A stretch of 64,000 nucleotides of DNA from Chondrus crispus (taxonomy: Eukaryota; Rhodophyta; Florideophyceae; Gigartinales; Gigartinaceae). This document shows, piece after piece, positions 1 through 9,218 of the stretch. Under the pieces are notes generated by a model, which did no database searches, was not told the origin of the DNA, and saw only the letters and a program-made list of their open reading frames with translations. Location: NCBI RefSeq assembly GCF_000350225.1, contig NW_005179077.1, forward strand, positions 123,632-187,631. Direction: 5' to 3'. The translations under genes and the position numbers were made by a program. Within the stretch, counting starts at the first letter, position 1. Each line of letters opens with the position of its first letter.

Positions 1-558
1 GCTCACATGCAGTGCGCAAGAGCGAATTCTTTCGCATACGCCCGATACAAGCTCTTCATCTACAGTTGAGCGTTCTCTTCTTGCTCTGACGCCAAGTCTC
101 CAGACAAGGTCAGAGAGCAAGCCAAAAGGGATATTCCCTTGGTTCGAAAGCAATGCTTGGCTTGCCCAGTCGAAAACAGTAACCAAAGAGGCAATTAAGA
201 CATTGCATTCATGTCGCGCTGTAGCGACCCGCGTACTATTTCGCAGGGCTTTGTCGAAAGTGCCATTTTCATTTAAGACGCTCAGATAAGTAGCAAGTCT
301 TTGACTCTCAGATCTTAGCAGTAGAAGTCCTTCCCAAAGATCGCGAGTAGACTCTAGTTTAATGCTACTGGTAACGTCGATGATAATCTGGGAGATGGAA
401 TGAGCGAACGTTAGCCACGATTCCAATGTATCGCACGGCAACTGCGCGCTCTTCGGCGTCTCCGCGTAACGTAACGCATCCGCCGACAACGCTGCAACAC
501 GGCGAAGAACCTGCAAGGCTTTCGGCTCCTCGACGCAGCTGTAAATGCTCCCGAGCCG
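1..558 (-). CDS. Unidentified alpha-helical protein, exon running off the left edge
   Basis: On the minus strand one frame stays open from a TAG at 559-561 to the window edge, about 185 codons. The residues look like a real soluble helical protein: long amphipathic stretches with regularly spaced Leu, Ala, Glu and Arg, for example VLRRVAALSADALRYAET and the segment containing DLWEGLLLLRSESQRLATYL. No ATG precedes it. The TAG lies in a TAG|CGG context that could be a 3' splice acceptor, so this is probably an internal or last exon. I do not recognise the family. Its upstream end meets the VMA12-like frame on the opposite strand, so the two genes are back to back or one is a fragment. Confidence 0.45.
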
Positions 559-1302
559 CTACACGCGGCGGTGGTCGCGCAGCTGGCGCCGCGGCCGCGC
601 GACGCGGCCGTCGCGGCGCGCGTGGCCCGCCTGCAAGCGCGCCTGCACGAGGCGCAGTAAGCACGCATCACGCGCGACGTGTCGCGCGCCGCCGCCGCCT
701 CACCGGCTGAGGTCGAGAGCCTGCGCATGAGCAAGCTCGCGCCGCAGATGTCGCTTGCCGCTAACGTCATCGTCGCTATGGCCACGTGCTTCACCGTCGG
801 CTACTTCCTCGCGAAGAACTCGCTCGGTAGTGAGGCGTACGGGCTTGTTGGCGGCGTCGCGGGACTCATCGTCGCTATGGGCGTCAAGGTCGTCCTGCTT
901 ATGTCTAGGATGTACGCCGTCGACAAAGAGGCCCGAAAGCAGCGCGGGAAGAGGGAGAAGAAAGCCGAGCGCAATGTGGAAGCCGAGTACAGATCTTGCG
1001 TTGCAGGGGTTATGCTTTGTTATAGGCGTCTCTGCGCGTGCAAGGGCATGCAAGAGACGTGGCGGCACGCTCCAAGGTGGGAATGCCGGGGGCAGCAAGT
1101 GGAAATACATACAGGTTGTCGAGGGGGCAAGGGGTTGCTGTCGCACGGCGTACGATTGCACCTCACTCTCACAATAGACGAAAAGTCTTGCCCTGCACTG
1201 CAGATGGATCACACACAAGAACGAACTGATATGGATTTTTATACATTCGACATTGTCACGGTCGTGTGTCTGCCGCTAACGATAAATACATACACAACAT
1301 AA
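541..1302 (+). pseudogene. VMA12: VMA12/TMEM199-like V-ATPase assembly factor, interrupted by an in-frame TAA
   Basis: The frame reads VARLQARLHEAQ, stop, ARITRDV, then a Lys/Arg-flanked pair of membrane segments (about 745-925) and a basic tail rich in Arg and Lys. The order matches the Vma12/TMEM199 family, ER membrane proteins that help assemble the V0 sector of the V-ATPase. The pre-membrane helix of the family ends in a motif like EEYKRITRNV, so the TAA at 658-660 sits at the conserved Tyr. No frameshift is needed. No good ATG is visible upstream, so the N-terminus is missing or on another exon. The frame runs on to 1302, but residues past about 1000 do not look conserved. A splice donor (GTAAGC at 657) was considered; an intron there would remove the conserved ITRDV, so a broken or unusually decoded gene is more likely. 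Confidence 0.55.
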
Positions 1303-1333
1303 TTGGGGTGAGGACACACGAAAAACGCCCCTT

Positions 1334-1727
1334 CTACATAACCACGACAATGCCGGAGCGCTTCCCGGCGCTGTCCGACTGCAGACTCCCGATGGTTCTC
1401 ACGGCAGCGACAACAATCATGGCGAGTCTCCTAAACGACCTACAATTACTACTCAAGATGGGTTTCAAGTGCTTCCGAAACGCGCCTCCACTGACTTGAA
1501 GCGCGGAGTGGTTCGGCTTGGCATCGAACAGGCCGTGCTCCAGCGCTGCGCGCGCCGTGAGTCACCTCGTGGGGTCCGGGTGGAGCAGGCCGGCCAGCAG
1601 GATCAGCAGCAGTGCGGGGGTGCGCTGGTGCTCCTCGTCGGTGAGCAGGACGTCCACGCTGGGGCGCCTCTGGCTGGATACCGTGCGCATGCGGCCTATT
1701 TGCGTGTTGCTGTCCTCGGAGCAGTTT
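1334..1727 (-). pseudogene. Ser/Thr protein kinase C-lobe end, fragment with in-frame TGA
   Basis: The minus-strand frame contains LLAGLLHPDPTR, TGA, LTARAALEHGLF. This is the signature of kinase subdomain XI, where the invariant Arg of the DP..RLTA..AL.H motif closes the C-lobe. The TGA at 1562-1564 falls exactly at that Arg, as expected for CGA changed to TGA. About 80 weakly informative residues follow. None of the N-lobe, HRD or DFG parts is visible, and the upstream side runs into the oppositely oriented UBR fragment at about 1727, so only a tail piece is present. Third positions are strongly G/C, unlike the AT-rich DNA after 2,850. Family within the kinases is not resolvable. Confidence 0.5.
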
Positions 1728-1998
1728 GATCACGGCACGCGCCGGAAGAGTAGGGACGCCGTGCGCTTCTTGCAAAGCAAAACCAAAGTACCCTGCTTTG
1801 TGCTTGGTGTGTGGTGATTTGTTTTGCGCAGATAAAAGCCAGTCAAGCCAACACTGGCTTGAAGCACATCCGAAGATTTGTGGTGCAGGCATTGGGGGGT
1901 TTCTGGTCCTAAAGGTAACGAAAGTGCAAACTATTTGCAACAAGAGAGCCTCTTTATGGGGTTCACCTTATCTGGACGCGCATGGAGAAGAAGACTGA
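1702..1998 (+). pseudogene. UBR-type E3 ubiquitin ligase, C-terminal zinc/cap region only
   Basis: The frame reads PCASCKAKPKYPALCLVCG, then a Cys, a His-rich spacer, a Cys and GIGGFLVLK, and ends WGSPYLDAHGEED followed by TGA. The Cys pairs, the PALCLVCG core, the hydrophobic GGFLVLK strand and the SPYLDAHGEED box are diagnostic of the C-terminal region of UBR1/UBR2/PRT6-type N-recognins, very large proteins that recognise N-degrons. Only about 95 residues are present. The RING, winged helix and UBR box are absent, and the family normally continues some tens of residues past GEED. There is no ATG at a sensible place, so I call it a detached gene fragment. Its end overlaps the minus-strand HEAT-like frame. 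Confidence 0.6.
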
Positions 1999-2811
1999 AC
2001 GCCGCTAAACTGCTCTTCGGTGTCCATAGGGTGAGGATTATTAGTAATTCGCCTTCGTTTTCTCGGACGGCGCGCCAGCGAGAGCCCCTTGCTACGTGGT
2101 TTTCCAGACATGTCGCATGCGCTGCTCGACACAATCCCCGACTTCAAAAACGACGGCAGCAGCTCCCCTACCTCGCCATCGTGAGAAACAGCCATGCGAA
2201 TGCCGGACACATTTCACACCTCCGACGGGAGGTGCCCCGAAGCGGAGGCCAGCTGAGCAACCTTGAACAAAGACAATCGTATGCGATCCGACTGCTCAGT
2301 CGGTATCGCAGCGAGCCCCTCATCAGCAAGCACAGCCGGAATGATAGCGACAAGCCTCTTACAAACAACGGGCGGGAGGACGCAGACGGTGGCCGCATCG
2401 AAGGCCCGCTCCAAGACGACGAGCGACGCGATCGCGACGTCTGCGCCGCAGCGCGCGGTGAGGAGGACATGGCTGGCGGCAAAGGTCAATACGGCCGATC
2501 GGGCGGAGGCGCCAATATTGATCCAGAGGCAAATGGCTGGGGCCGCGGGCGAGGCGTTTAAACCGAGCGGCTGGCTGTTGGGCTGGCTCTCTGGGGGCGA
2601 CCCCGAGTGGGATGCAGGAAAGGGAATGCTCTGTGGGACGGGACCAAGGCGGCAAGCAGGCGCAAGGCGGCCTCGAGCGAGCGCGGGGAGATGGGGATGG
2701 GTGCGATCTTGATGGCGTCAAGGGCAGAGATCTCCGTCTCAGCGGAAGCGTGTGTGTGGGCGGCGTCGAAGAAGGTCGGGAGGAAATCAGTGAGCGGGGT
2801 GGGCAACTCAT
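1968..2811 (-). pseudogene. HEAT/ARM-like helical protein, interrupted
   Basis: Three minus-strand stretches read like one helical-repeat protein. The first (about 2811-2558) starts near PTPLTDFLPTFFDAAHTHA and includes SLEAALRLLAALVP. The second (about 2580-2214) is in another frame, with VVCKRLVAIIPAVLADEGLA and RLSLFKVAQLASASG. The third (2210-1968) continues that frame after a TGA at 2214-2216 and has GEVGELLPSFLKSGIV. The shift between the first two could be a small intron or an indel, and the TGA could lie in an intron beginning GTGTGA. Composition and spacing suggest HEAT/ARM repeats. There is a faint resemblance to the proteasome chaperone PSMD5/S5B that I would not rely on. The 3' end overlaps the UBR fragment. 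Confidence 0.35.
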
Positions 2812-2836
2812 GCTAGACAGAGAAAGGCAGAGTTAA

Positions 2837-3410
2837 TACTCTGTACTGTAGTGTGTATCCGACCGACCAAGCTTATCATACCTCAACAGATCCGACAAAT
2901 TTAATAATTTTTCATCATTTAGCCGACACGAATTCTTCTGAAAAAATACTTCAAGACAGCCATATCGCACTTGAACGGCGGGGTTGTCAATGAAATACCT
3001 TGTAAATCACGAAGAAGCCATTTTCAATTTCGTACTACTGTACAAAGAAAAACTGCTTACAGTGAATATTTCCAGGTTCTGCTTCACTTTTAGAAGTAGA
3101 ACTTGTCTCCACAACAAACGATTTATGCTGATTGTGTCAAGGGCTATGTAAAGTACCCAGTAGTTAAATTAGAACTAAAAAACAAGCAAGGAGTTCGAAG
3201 AAAAATCCCTTTGTCCTCAAATTTTGTCCTCACGGTCGGATAGACACTAGCAGACCGCCACTTGTAATGTAATTATTTGGTGGGCAAAATCTAAACCGCC
3301 AGGCCTGGCGACCCCTGCGCATTGTTCCTTCAACAACATCCTACACTCTCACTTCTTCCAACACCATAATCCACACGAAAATATCGGACGACAGCACCAC
3401 CGTTCCACAT
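2837..3410. other. AT-rich spacer with no gene seen
   Basis: Composition drops sharply from the GC-rich fragment mosaic to AT-rich DNA. I see no convincing frame or RNA. The last 100 bases lead into the transposase ATG at 3411. I could not find a CACTA-type terminal repeat here. Confidence 0.4.
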
Positions 3411-6400
3411 ATGTCAGGTCGAAGAAAGAGACGTCGTACGATGGGCACTACTTGGATGGACAACGTCCCTAACTTGCCAGACCTGGCAGCCCTGTTCCAT
3501 GGCGTTCATACACGACCAGGATGCGATCTCGATGGGGATGCAGATGGGGCCGCACTTATGGAAGCAGAAGAAACCCCAGCTCTCGAGCTTCCGGAAACTG
3601 GCGAATCGGCTGATATTTTGGGAGTGTTGAATGGGCACGCTTCGTCGATCAATCAGACTGGAGATCATGGTACTAGATCGAAGATAAAGGGCTCGGAACA
3701 TCGAGAAACGGTTGTCGTCGAAGAAGGAATAGATCTTGTCGACTATGATGAAGGCCACTTCCCAGAACTTGGCGACTCGGAACAATTCGCTCCCGAGAGC
3801 GATCCAAACGGTGTTTTAGTGGGAAATGACAATATCATTATTCCAAGTATTTATCAAGAGAGCTGTGAGGGGATGGAGTGCCTTCCAAGTTTATCAAGTG
3901 ACGATCCCGAAATGGGAAGCAGGCTGGACAGCCAGAAAGTTTTGCGAATACTTCTATCGTCTCGGAAGCTTTTCGAACCATGGTACAACCTTTTGGGCTT
4001 CGTAATAGTTTGCGGTAGCGTCCGCTATACGGTCAAACAGTATAACCTCCTGAGAGATATACTGTCTTGGGTTTCTCCTTCTATTAAGTTCCCATCTTAT
4101 TCCACCGTGCAGAGGACTCTCTTTCCGCATGCTTTGAAGTATCTTTTTCCCAAGAGTGACCTCAATTACTTTGTCGTCCGACGAAAGAAGAAGGCATTCA
4201 ACTGAACGTCATTGGTTGAAAATTTGGGGGGTAACGAGGAGACCGCATCGCAATATTCGAACGGGTCTAAAACTCCTGTTCGTATCGTTCCACCAAGTGA
4301 ATGGGCGAAAGTGGACATCATGATGGCTCCGTTCTGCAACTCAATGTATCCGAAATCCATGGATTTCGACTGCAGTCGATGGCATGGTGGTGTGGCGGAC
4401 GCAGAATGCATAGAAAGGTCGAAGCTGGTTGCCGAGCGGCAGATAATATCGGAAGCTACGACAGCACTTTACGTCCACAATGGTTCATGTACTGTGCAGA
4501 CGTTCCCGGGTGCCGTGATTTGACTGGAACTGTCAGAACTGCTTCCATCACGTTTGTCACTTGACGTGCGCAAGCTGGGCCATCGTTTTCATGAGAACGC
4601 AGAGAATAACTTTGTAATGAAGTGTAGAATTTCAGCCGTGTGGTGCGTGGGAAGTGAGGGAAATGTTACAAGAAGCGCCAACAGGGCGATGAAGGTTCTC
4701 CGTGGCGTGAAGAATTGCCTGGCCAGGCAGTTTTGTACAGCACCGCCATTGGAAAAGTATAATAGATCTGTGAGGCGTAGAGATGGAGGGATAGATTTTG
4801 AAGCAAGGGCTCGTTCTTCGAAGAAGGTGTTGCCTGGGGATATTTTTACTCTCCTTCGACCTACAGAAAGTGAAGTAGTGGCAACGTCGAGAATGTGTAT
4901 GTTGGTTTCTAGGTTTTGGAAACACAAGGAAGGTCTCAGCTCAGACACTTTGTTTTGGTTTCAAAACATGAGTACAAACGGGGCCGGTCAGCGTTTCAAT
5001 GATGGTGGCGATGGAACTCCAGACAAACCCTTTCGTCTGCTCGGTACTCAACATTTGAAAGGGCTGCCTTTCCTCCTCCAAGAGCCCAAAATATCGGGAT
5101 GCACCCGCAACATTGACAGAAGAGTGCAAAACAGCGGCCGCTTGATGGATGGAACAAAGTTCGTGGTCTATCGCGCTCTCCTATACTGCGATGACTTTTC
5201 CCCATTCTCTTCATTGTATCCGCAGGGTTCAGCAGGTGGATGCTACATGATCCCGCTTGGACTACCACCGCGAAGTCGTAACACGCGATCGTCTGTCAGA
5301 ATCATTGGATTAACCCCTCCAGGTGTATCAACGAACAATATACTGCTCTCAATCATTCCAGACTTGGTTAAGTGTACAACAAAAGGTGTGGAAGCACACA
5401 CGCCTACCGGCGAGAGAGTAAGAATCTTTGTCGACGTGGTGGGTTTTGTGGCTGACTATCCAGCGGCCGCTGAAACATTGGATGTTATGGGACATACAGC
5501 AAATACGCACTGCACTCGTTGCACATTTTGGAAGAACACCGGCGTCGGTGAGAACGGATACGGCTATACGACAAAACTCCATGCACACTGCACGGCGTTC
5601 TTGAGGTGCATGGAACGCCATGAAGCTCTTCGCAACAGCGAAACTGACAGTCGAGACACAAACTGGCTTGGTATGAAAGACAGCAACAGGGTTAGTGACG
5701 AAAGTTCTCCTCTTCTTGCATTGCAAAGGGAACTTGAGCGCGTACGCGTTGACATACCGTTAACAAGAGATGGAAAGCGTGTGGTGTCAGGACGTTTTGA
5801 GACATATCGCTGCAACGTTGTCGCGCCTGACCATTTGCTGGCCGGTCTCGCGAAGAACGTTATCGAGGTAGGCTTCCACGTGATTAACGGACAAGGAAAC
5901 GCGGCCGCGTTCAGGGCAAAAGCTGACATGGCAATATGCGAAGCCCTCCGAGACAATGGGTTGAAGAGCCAATCATCAGTTTTTAGTTCCAAGAATGAAC
6001 TCAATTCCATGACTCTGTCAGGTGTGTTCTGTGTCCTTCTCGTGTGCGTTCCGGTTTTCTACCAACTGTCCCCGGGGATCCAGAGTGAAGAAACCACTGT
6101 TGTGTTGGATCTATTGACGCAATTGCAGGAATTGATTGCGTTGACATACTGGTGGCCATCGGAAGAGGCGGATGGTGTCTCAGATTATTTGTATGTAACA
6201 AGTGATAATGGAGCTCAATACCATGCATACTTGCTGGAAAGGGCTGAGAAGTATGTGACTGAGGCAGACAAGTTTTGCGCAAATTATTGCCAAGGAGTGG
6301 GTAAAGGTCGCCCCAGCTTGGACAAGCCGAACCTGCACAGGTTAATGGAGTTGTACAACCACACAATTCCTGCCTTCGGGCATGTAAGTCACTTTATGGA

Positions 6401-7394
6401 ACTGGTGTTCGAGAATGCTCATCAACCTTTGAAGAGGTGCATAGTCCGGGGTAATCACCAAAAAGGACATTTGGCGGCCGTGGGTCATTGTTTAGGGAAT
6501 GATTGGCAAGGGCGGTGGGCGTTGCTTTCCAGCACTATGACACAAACTTCGGATGCCGGACTGAAGATGGACTGCAGGAGAGGTCTTCGACGCTTGCTTC
6601 TCGGCGAAGCTTGCAACGAGTTGTCACAGGCTTCGGATGAATTGAAGGGATTCCTGAAGGACACAGATGTTAGTATATCTGATTTATTTGTCAAACCGTT
6701 GATGGACGAGATGCAGTCGAATGGGAAGGTCAACCCCACTTAGACGGGAGATTCCGTACGATAGGAGGGGAATTGTGAAAAGGATGTCAATGAGCTGTCC
6801 AGCTGTTGCATATCAGAAACAGAAACGATAGATTCATCTGAGCTTTTGGCGCAGCTATTTTCACGGGCTACAAACATCCTGGAAAATCTCCGTCCAGAAT
6901 TTGATACGTCAAAGAAGTCGGAAGTCAAGTTGTTCTCGTCTGCTCGGCGCGTTCGCAGAAGCTACTTGAGTGCGTCCCCACGGACGTACTCGCATGACAC
7001 GATTGAGCCGGGATGTGTCGTCCAGGTTATGGTACCACGCGGAGGGACGAAGGGATTGCTTTTGCATGCAAATGGGGCGGTCGGATCGTCATTGAACCTG
7101 TTGGCAGTTGTTGGGGTCTTGCAGAGAGAAAACGAGAGTCCTCACGCGGCTGTCGTAAGATGCAGAGTGGATGATCGTAAAACTCTGAGGATATTCGCGG
7201 AACTGAACTCAGAGTCTATACAGGTGCTCTGTCTCACTGATGGCGTCCGTCGCGTGGCGCTGTACCACGCCTGCTCAGACAACTCCTGTCACGTATCGAG
7301 GGACAACTCCATCAAACACTCTGCCAATGTTTTGGGTGGCGGAGCATTCTACTTTCAGACGAGGAGAAAAGGTTACCCTGCAAGAATGGCATGA
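3411..7394 (+). pseudogene. tnp2/CACTA-like (possibly Plavaka) DNA transposase, broken only by nonsense codons
   Basis: From the ATG at 3411 a single reading frame can be followed for about 4 kb. It is interrupted by TGA at 4203-4205 and 4521-4523, TAG at 6741-6743 and another TAG about 20 bases later, with no frameshift. The first part has a basic Arg/Lys start and a long acidic region. The core (4,554-6,743) has LLYCDDFSPF, then PLGLPPRSRNTRSSVRIIGL, then FVADYPAA and a GHTANTHCTRCTF Cys pair. This is the order of PF02992 tnp2-type transposases of CACTA/EnSpm and Plavaka elements, with candidate catalytic Asp in CDD and ADYPA. The C-terminal third is unfamiliar. Every stop can be explained by a C-to-T or G-to-A change, typical of methylation-driven decay. 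Element ends were not located. Confidence 0.65.
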
Positions 7395-7935
7395 AGGAGA
7401 TAGGGACCTGGTGTTTCAGACGCTGGAAAACCTGATTATTCGTGGAGTGGCGTTTTCTACTGGAAAATTATCAGATTTCAGCACCCATCCCATCTGAATT
7501 GAAATTGGGCGGACTTCTGGTTACACGCCTCGCCGATCCCGTCAAGAGTTGGACACCTCGCTCTTCCTTGGCCAATCTACTGCTGAATGAAGGTATCTTT
7601 GGACACAAACAACCACGCAGTTCGTTTTGCGTATGAGGGCGCAAGATCGATGCCATAGGATCACGGCGGGCCCGCTTGTGGTGTATGGGTGATCAGGATA
7701 GCGAGAGATCGCCAGTGCTATTGCTGGTGGATGGGGCTGCGAACAGTCGATCTACAGTTGATCGATGTCGATGTCGTCGTGATAGGAAACGCGCTGAAAG
7801 TAAGTTAATATGCACGCATGTGCGTTGCATTTTTGTCCGCGTATGTCCGCACTATCTGACCATCTTCAAATTCTTGTGATGAGATCGCCTTTGTCTGCGT
7901 GCGAACCTGACGGAATTAAAACCGTGTTTGTCTTG
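7395..7935 (+). other. 3' flank of the tnp2-like element, no gene seen
   Basis: The stretch after the transposase frame contains only short frames without recognisable motifs. It leads into the tandem repeat at 7936 and probably belongs to the subterminal part of the same transposon. Confidence 0.35.
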
Positions 7936-8492
7936 TGAAAGTGTTGGATGGATTGTAAGTTGTCGTTGACGCTTCGCGAATCAGTCGAGCCGGACATGCC
8001 TGCTGCACGCAGTATGTTACGTACTTCAGTTTACATCTGCGCTTGTCCCCACAACAGTTGGTCGTCGGAACTTGAAGTCATGGTAAACTGAACTCCGTCA
8101 TGATTGGAAGTGTCACATGGCGTCGGCGCCGGAAGTTAGGCAGTTCTTGTTGCGTGAAAGTGTTGGATGGACTGTAAGTTGTCGTTGACGCTTCGCGAAT
8201 CAGTCCGGCCGGACAGGCGTGCTGCACACAGTATCTTACTTACTTCAGTTTACATCTGCGCTTGTCCCCACAACAGTTGGTCGTCGGAACTTGAAGTCAT
8301 GGTAAACTGAACTCCGTCATGATTGGAAGTGTCACATGGCGTCGGCGCCGGAAGTTAGGCAGTTCTTGTTGCGTGAAAGTGTTGGATGGACTGTAAGTTG
8401 TCGTTGACGCTTCGCGAATCAGTCCGGCCGGACAGGCGTGCTGCACACAGTATCTTACTTACTTCAGTTTACATCTGCGCTTGTCCCCACAA
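7936..8492. repeat. 219-bp tandem repeat, about 2.5 copies
   Basis: Units start at 7936, 8155 and 8374 with TGAAAGTGTTGGATGG, giving an exact 219-bp period. Copies differ at only a few positions, such as GATTG versus GACTG and TCGAGCC versus TCCGGCC. Each complete unit holds inverted arms CTTCAGTTTAC and GTAAACTGAAC about 60 bases apart. The third unit is cut after 119 bases by the D-family LTR that begins at 8493. Subterminal repeat arrays are common in CACTA-type transposons, and this array lies just after the tnp2-like gene, so it may be the 3' subterminal region of that element. Confidence 0.8.
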
Positions 8493-9162
8493 TGTAGCAT
8501 AAACACCCCCAGCGGAGAGGGGTGTATGCACAGCTCGACGTAGACCCCGTCCGAACGGGAAGCCGGGGGTGAAGCGGGACACCAGCTAACGGCACCGGGC
8601 AGCGAGCCCGAGTAGCGTGGTGGAGCGGGAACGGGGAGGACGCCGATACGCGTGAGCGGTTCGCCGCCTCGACGGCCCGGCGCGGTACTGGGTAACGATC
8701 CAGTACCGACGGGCAGAGGCAGAGCCGGCTCGTGGGCGTACCGCGCGCGTCCTCAACCCGCGCTCGGTGCCGCTCTAAGGTAGTTAGCGAACGCTACCTT
8801 AGAATAAGCGGGAAGTCGGACCTTGACGGTCGGTGGGTGACAAGTCCGTGCTTGTCCTCCTCCACCGCCGCCGGTCCGCTCCATATTTAATGTACATAAT
8901 AACCTATCATAATAGTACAGTACCGATGTACTGTAGCGACGTACTGTAGCGGTCGGTCGACACGGTAATACTGTCAGCCATCGGGGCTGAAAGTACACAT
9001 GTGTGTGCGCGCTCTTCGGTCCCGCGCGTACACGTGTACACGTGCGCCCCCTGTACTCGGGGTTACACGTGGTGGTACTGTAGAGCATCGAGCTCTACAG
9101 TAACCGATCCGATTCTGAGTTGATCTAATCTAAAATAAAGCCCCAGGGGGGGTTATACTACA
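8493..9162 (+). mobile_element. Long terminal repeat of element D (5' end)
   Basis: The 670-bp segment begins TGTAGCATAA and ends TTATACTACA, near-perfect short terminal inverted repeats of the TG...CA type expected of LTRs. It interrupts the 219-bp repeat, which shows it is an insertion; the five bases before it are CACAA. Related segments at 53,935-54,636 and 57,882-58,520 share the same ends, a hairpin just after the start, the block GTGGTAGAGCGGG-like, a GACAAG/CTTGTC hairpin at 8839-8856, an AT-rich TATA-like stretch and clusters of CACGTG and TACTGTA words. No second LTR for this copy is found downstream, so the element is truncated at its 3' side. Confidence 0.7.
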
Positions 9163-9180
9163 CGGCCCCCTCTTAAGCGG

Positions 9181-9194
9181 GGACGTCCGCGTCC
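9181..9194 (+). promoter_or_regulatory. Short hairpin just inside the D LTR
   Basis: GGACG-TCCG-CGTCC forms a 5-bp stem with a TCCG loop 18 bases after the LTR end, where a retroelement would have its primer-binding or packaging signals. The E and F copies carry GAACG-TCCG-CGTTC at the same place, a paired G-C to A-T change with the loop conserved. This suggests a functional RNA structure. Confidence 0.55.
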
Positions 9195-9218
9195 ACGGGT
9201 GCTTGTAGAGCATGAGCC

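Noticed and set aside
657-711. A 55-base intron (GTAAGC...AG) to remove the TAA in the VMA12-like gene
   Set aside because: It would also remove the ITRDV segment that aligns with the conserved part of the family.
1968-2811. Assignment of the HEAT-like gene to PSMD5/S5B
   Set aside because: Only faint helical similarity. No diagnostic motif can be pointed to.
7936-8492. CRISPR-like or centromeric satellite array
   Set aside because: Units of 219 bp with no spacers and only about 2.5 copies. This fits transposon subterminal repeats better.
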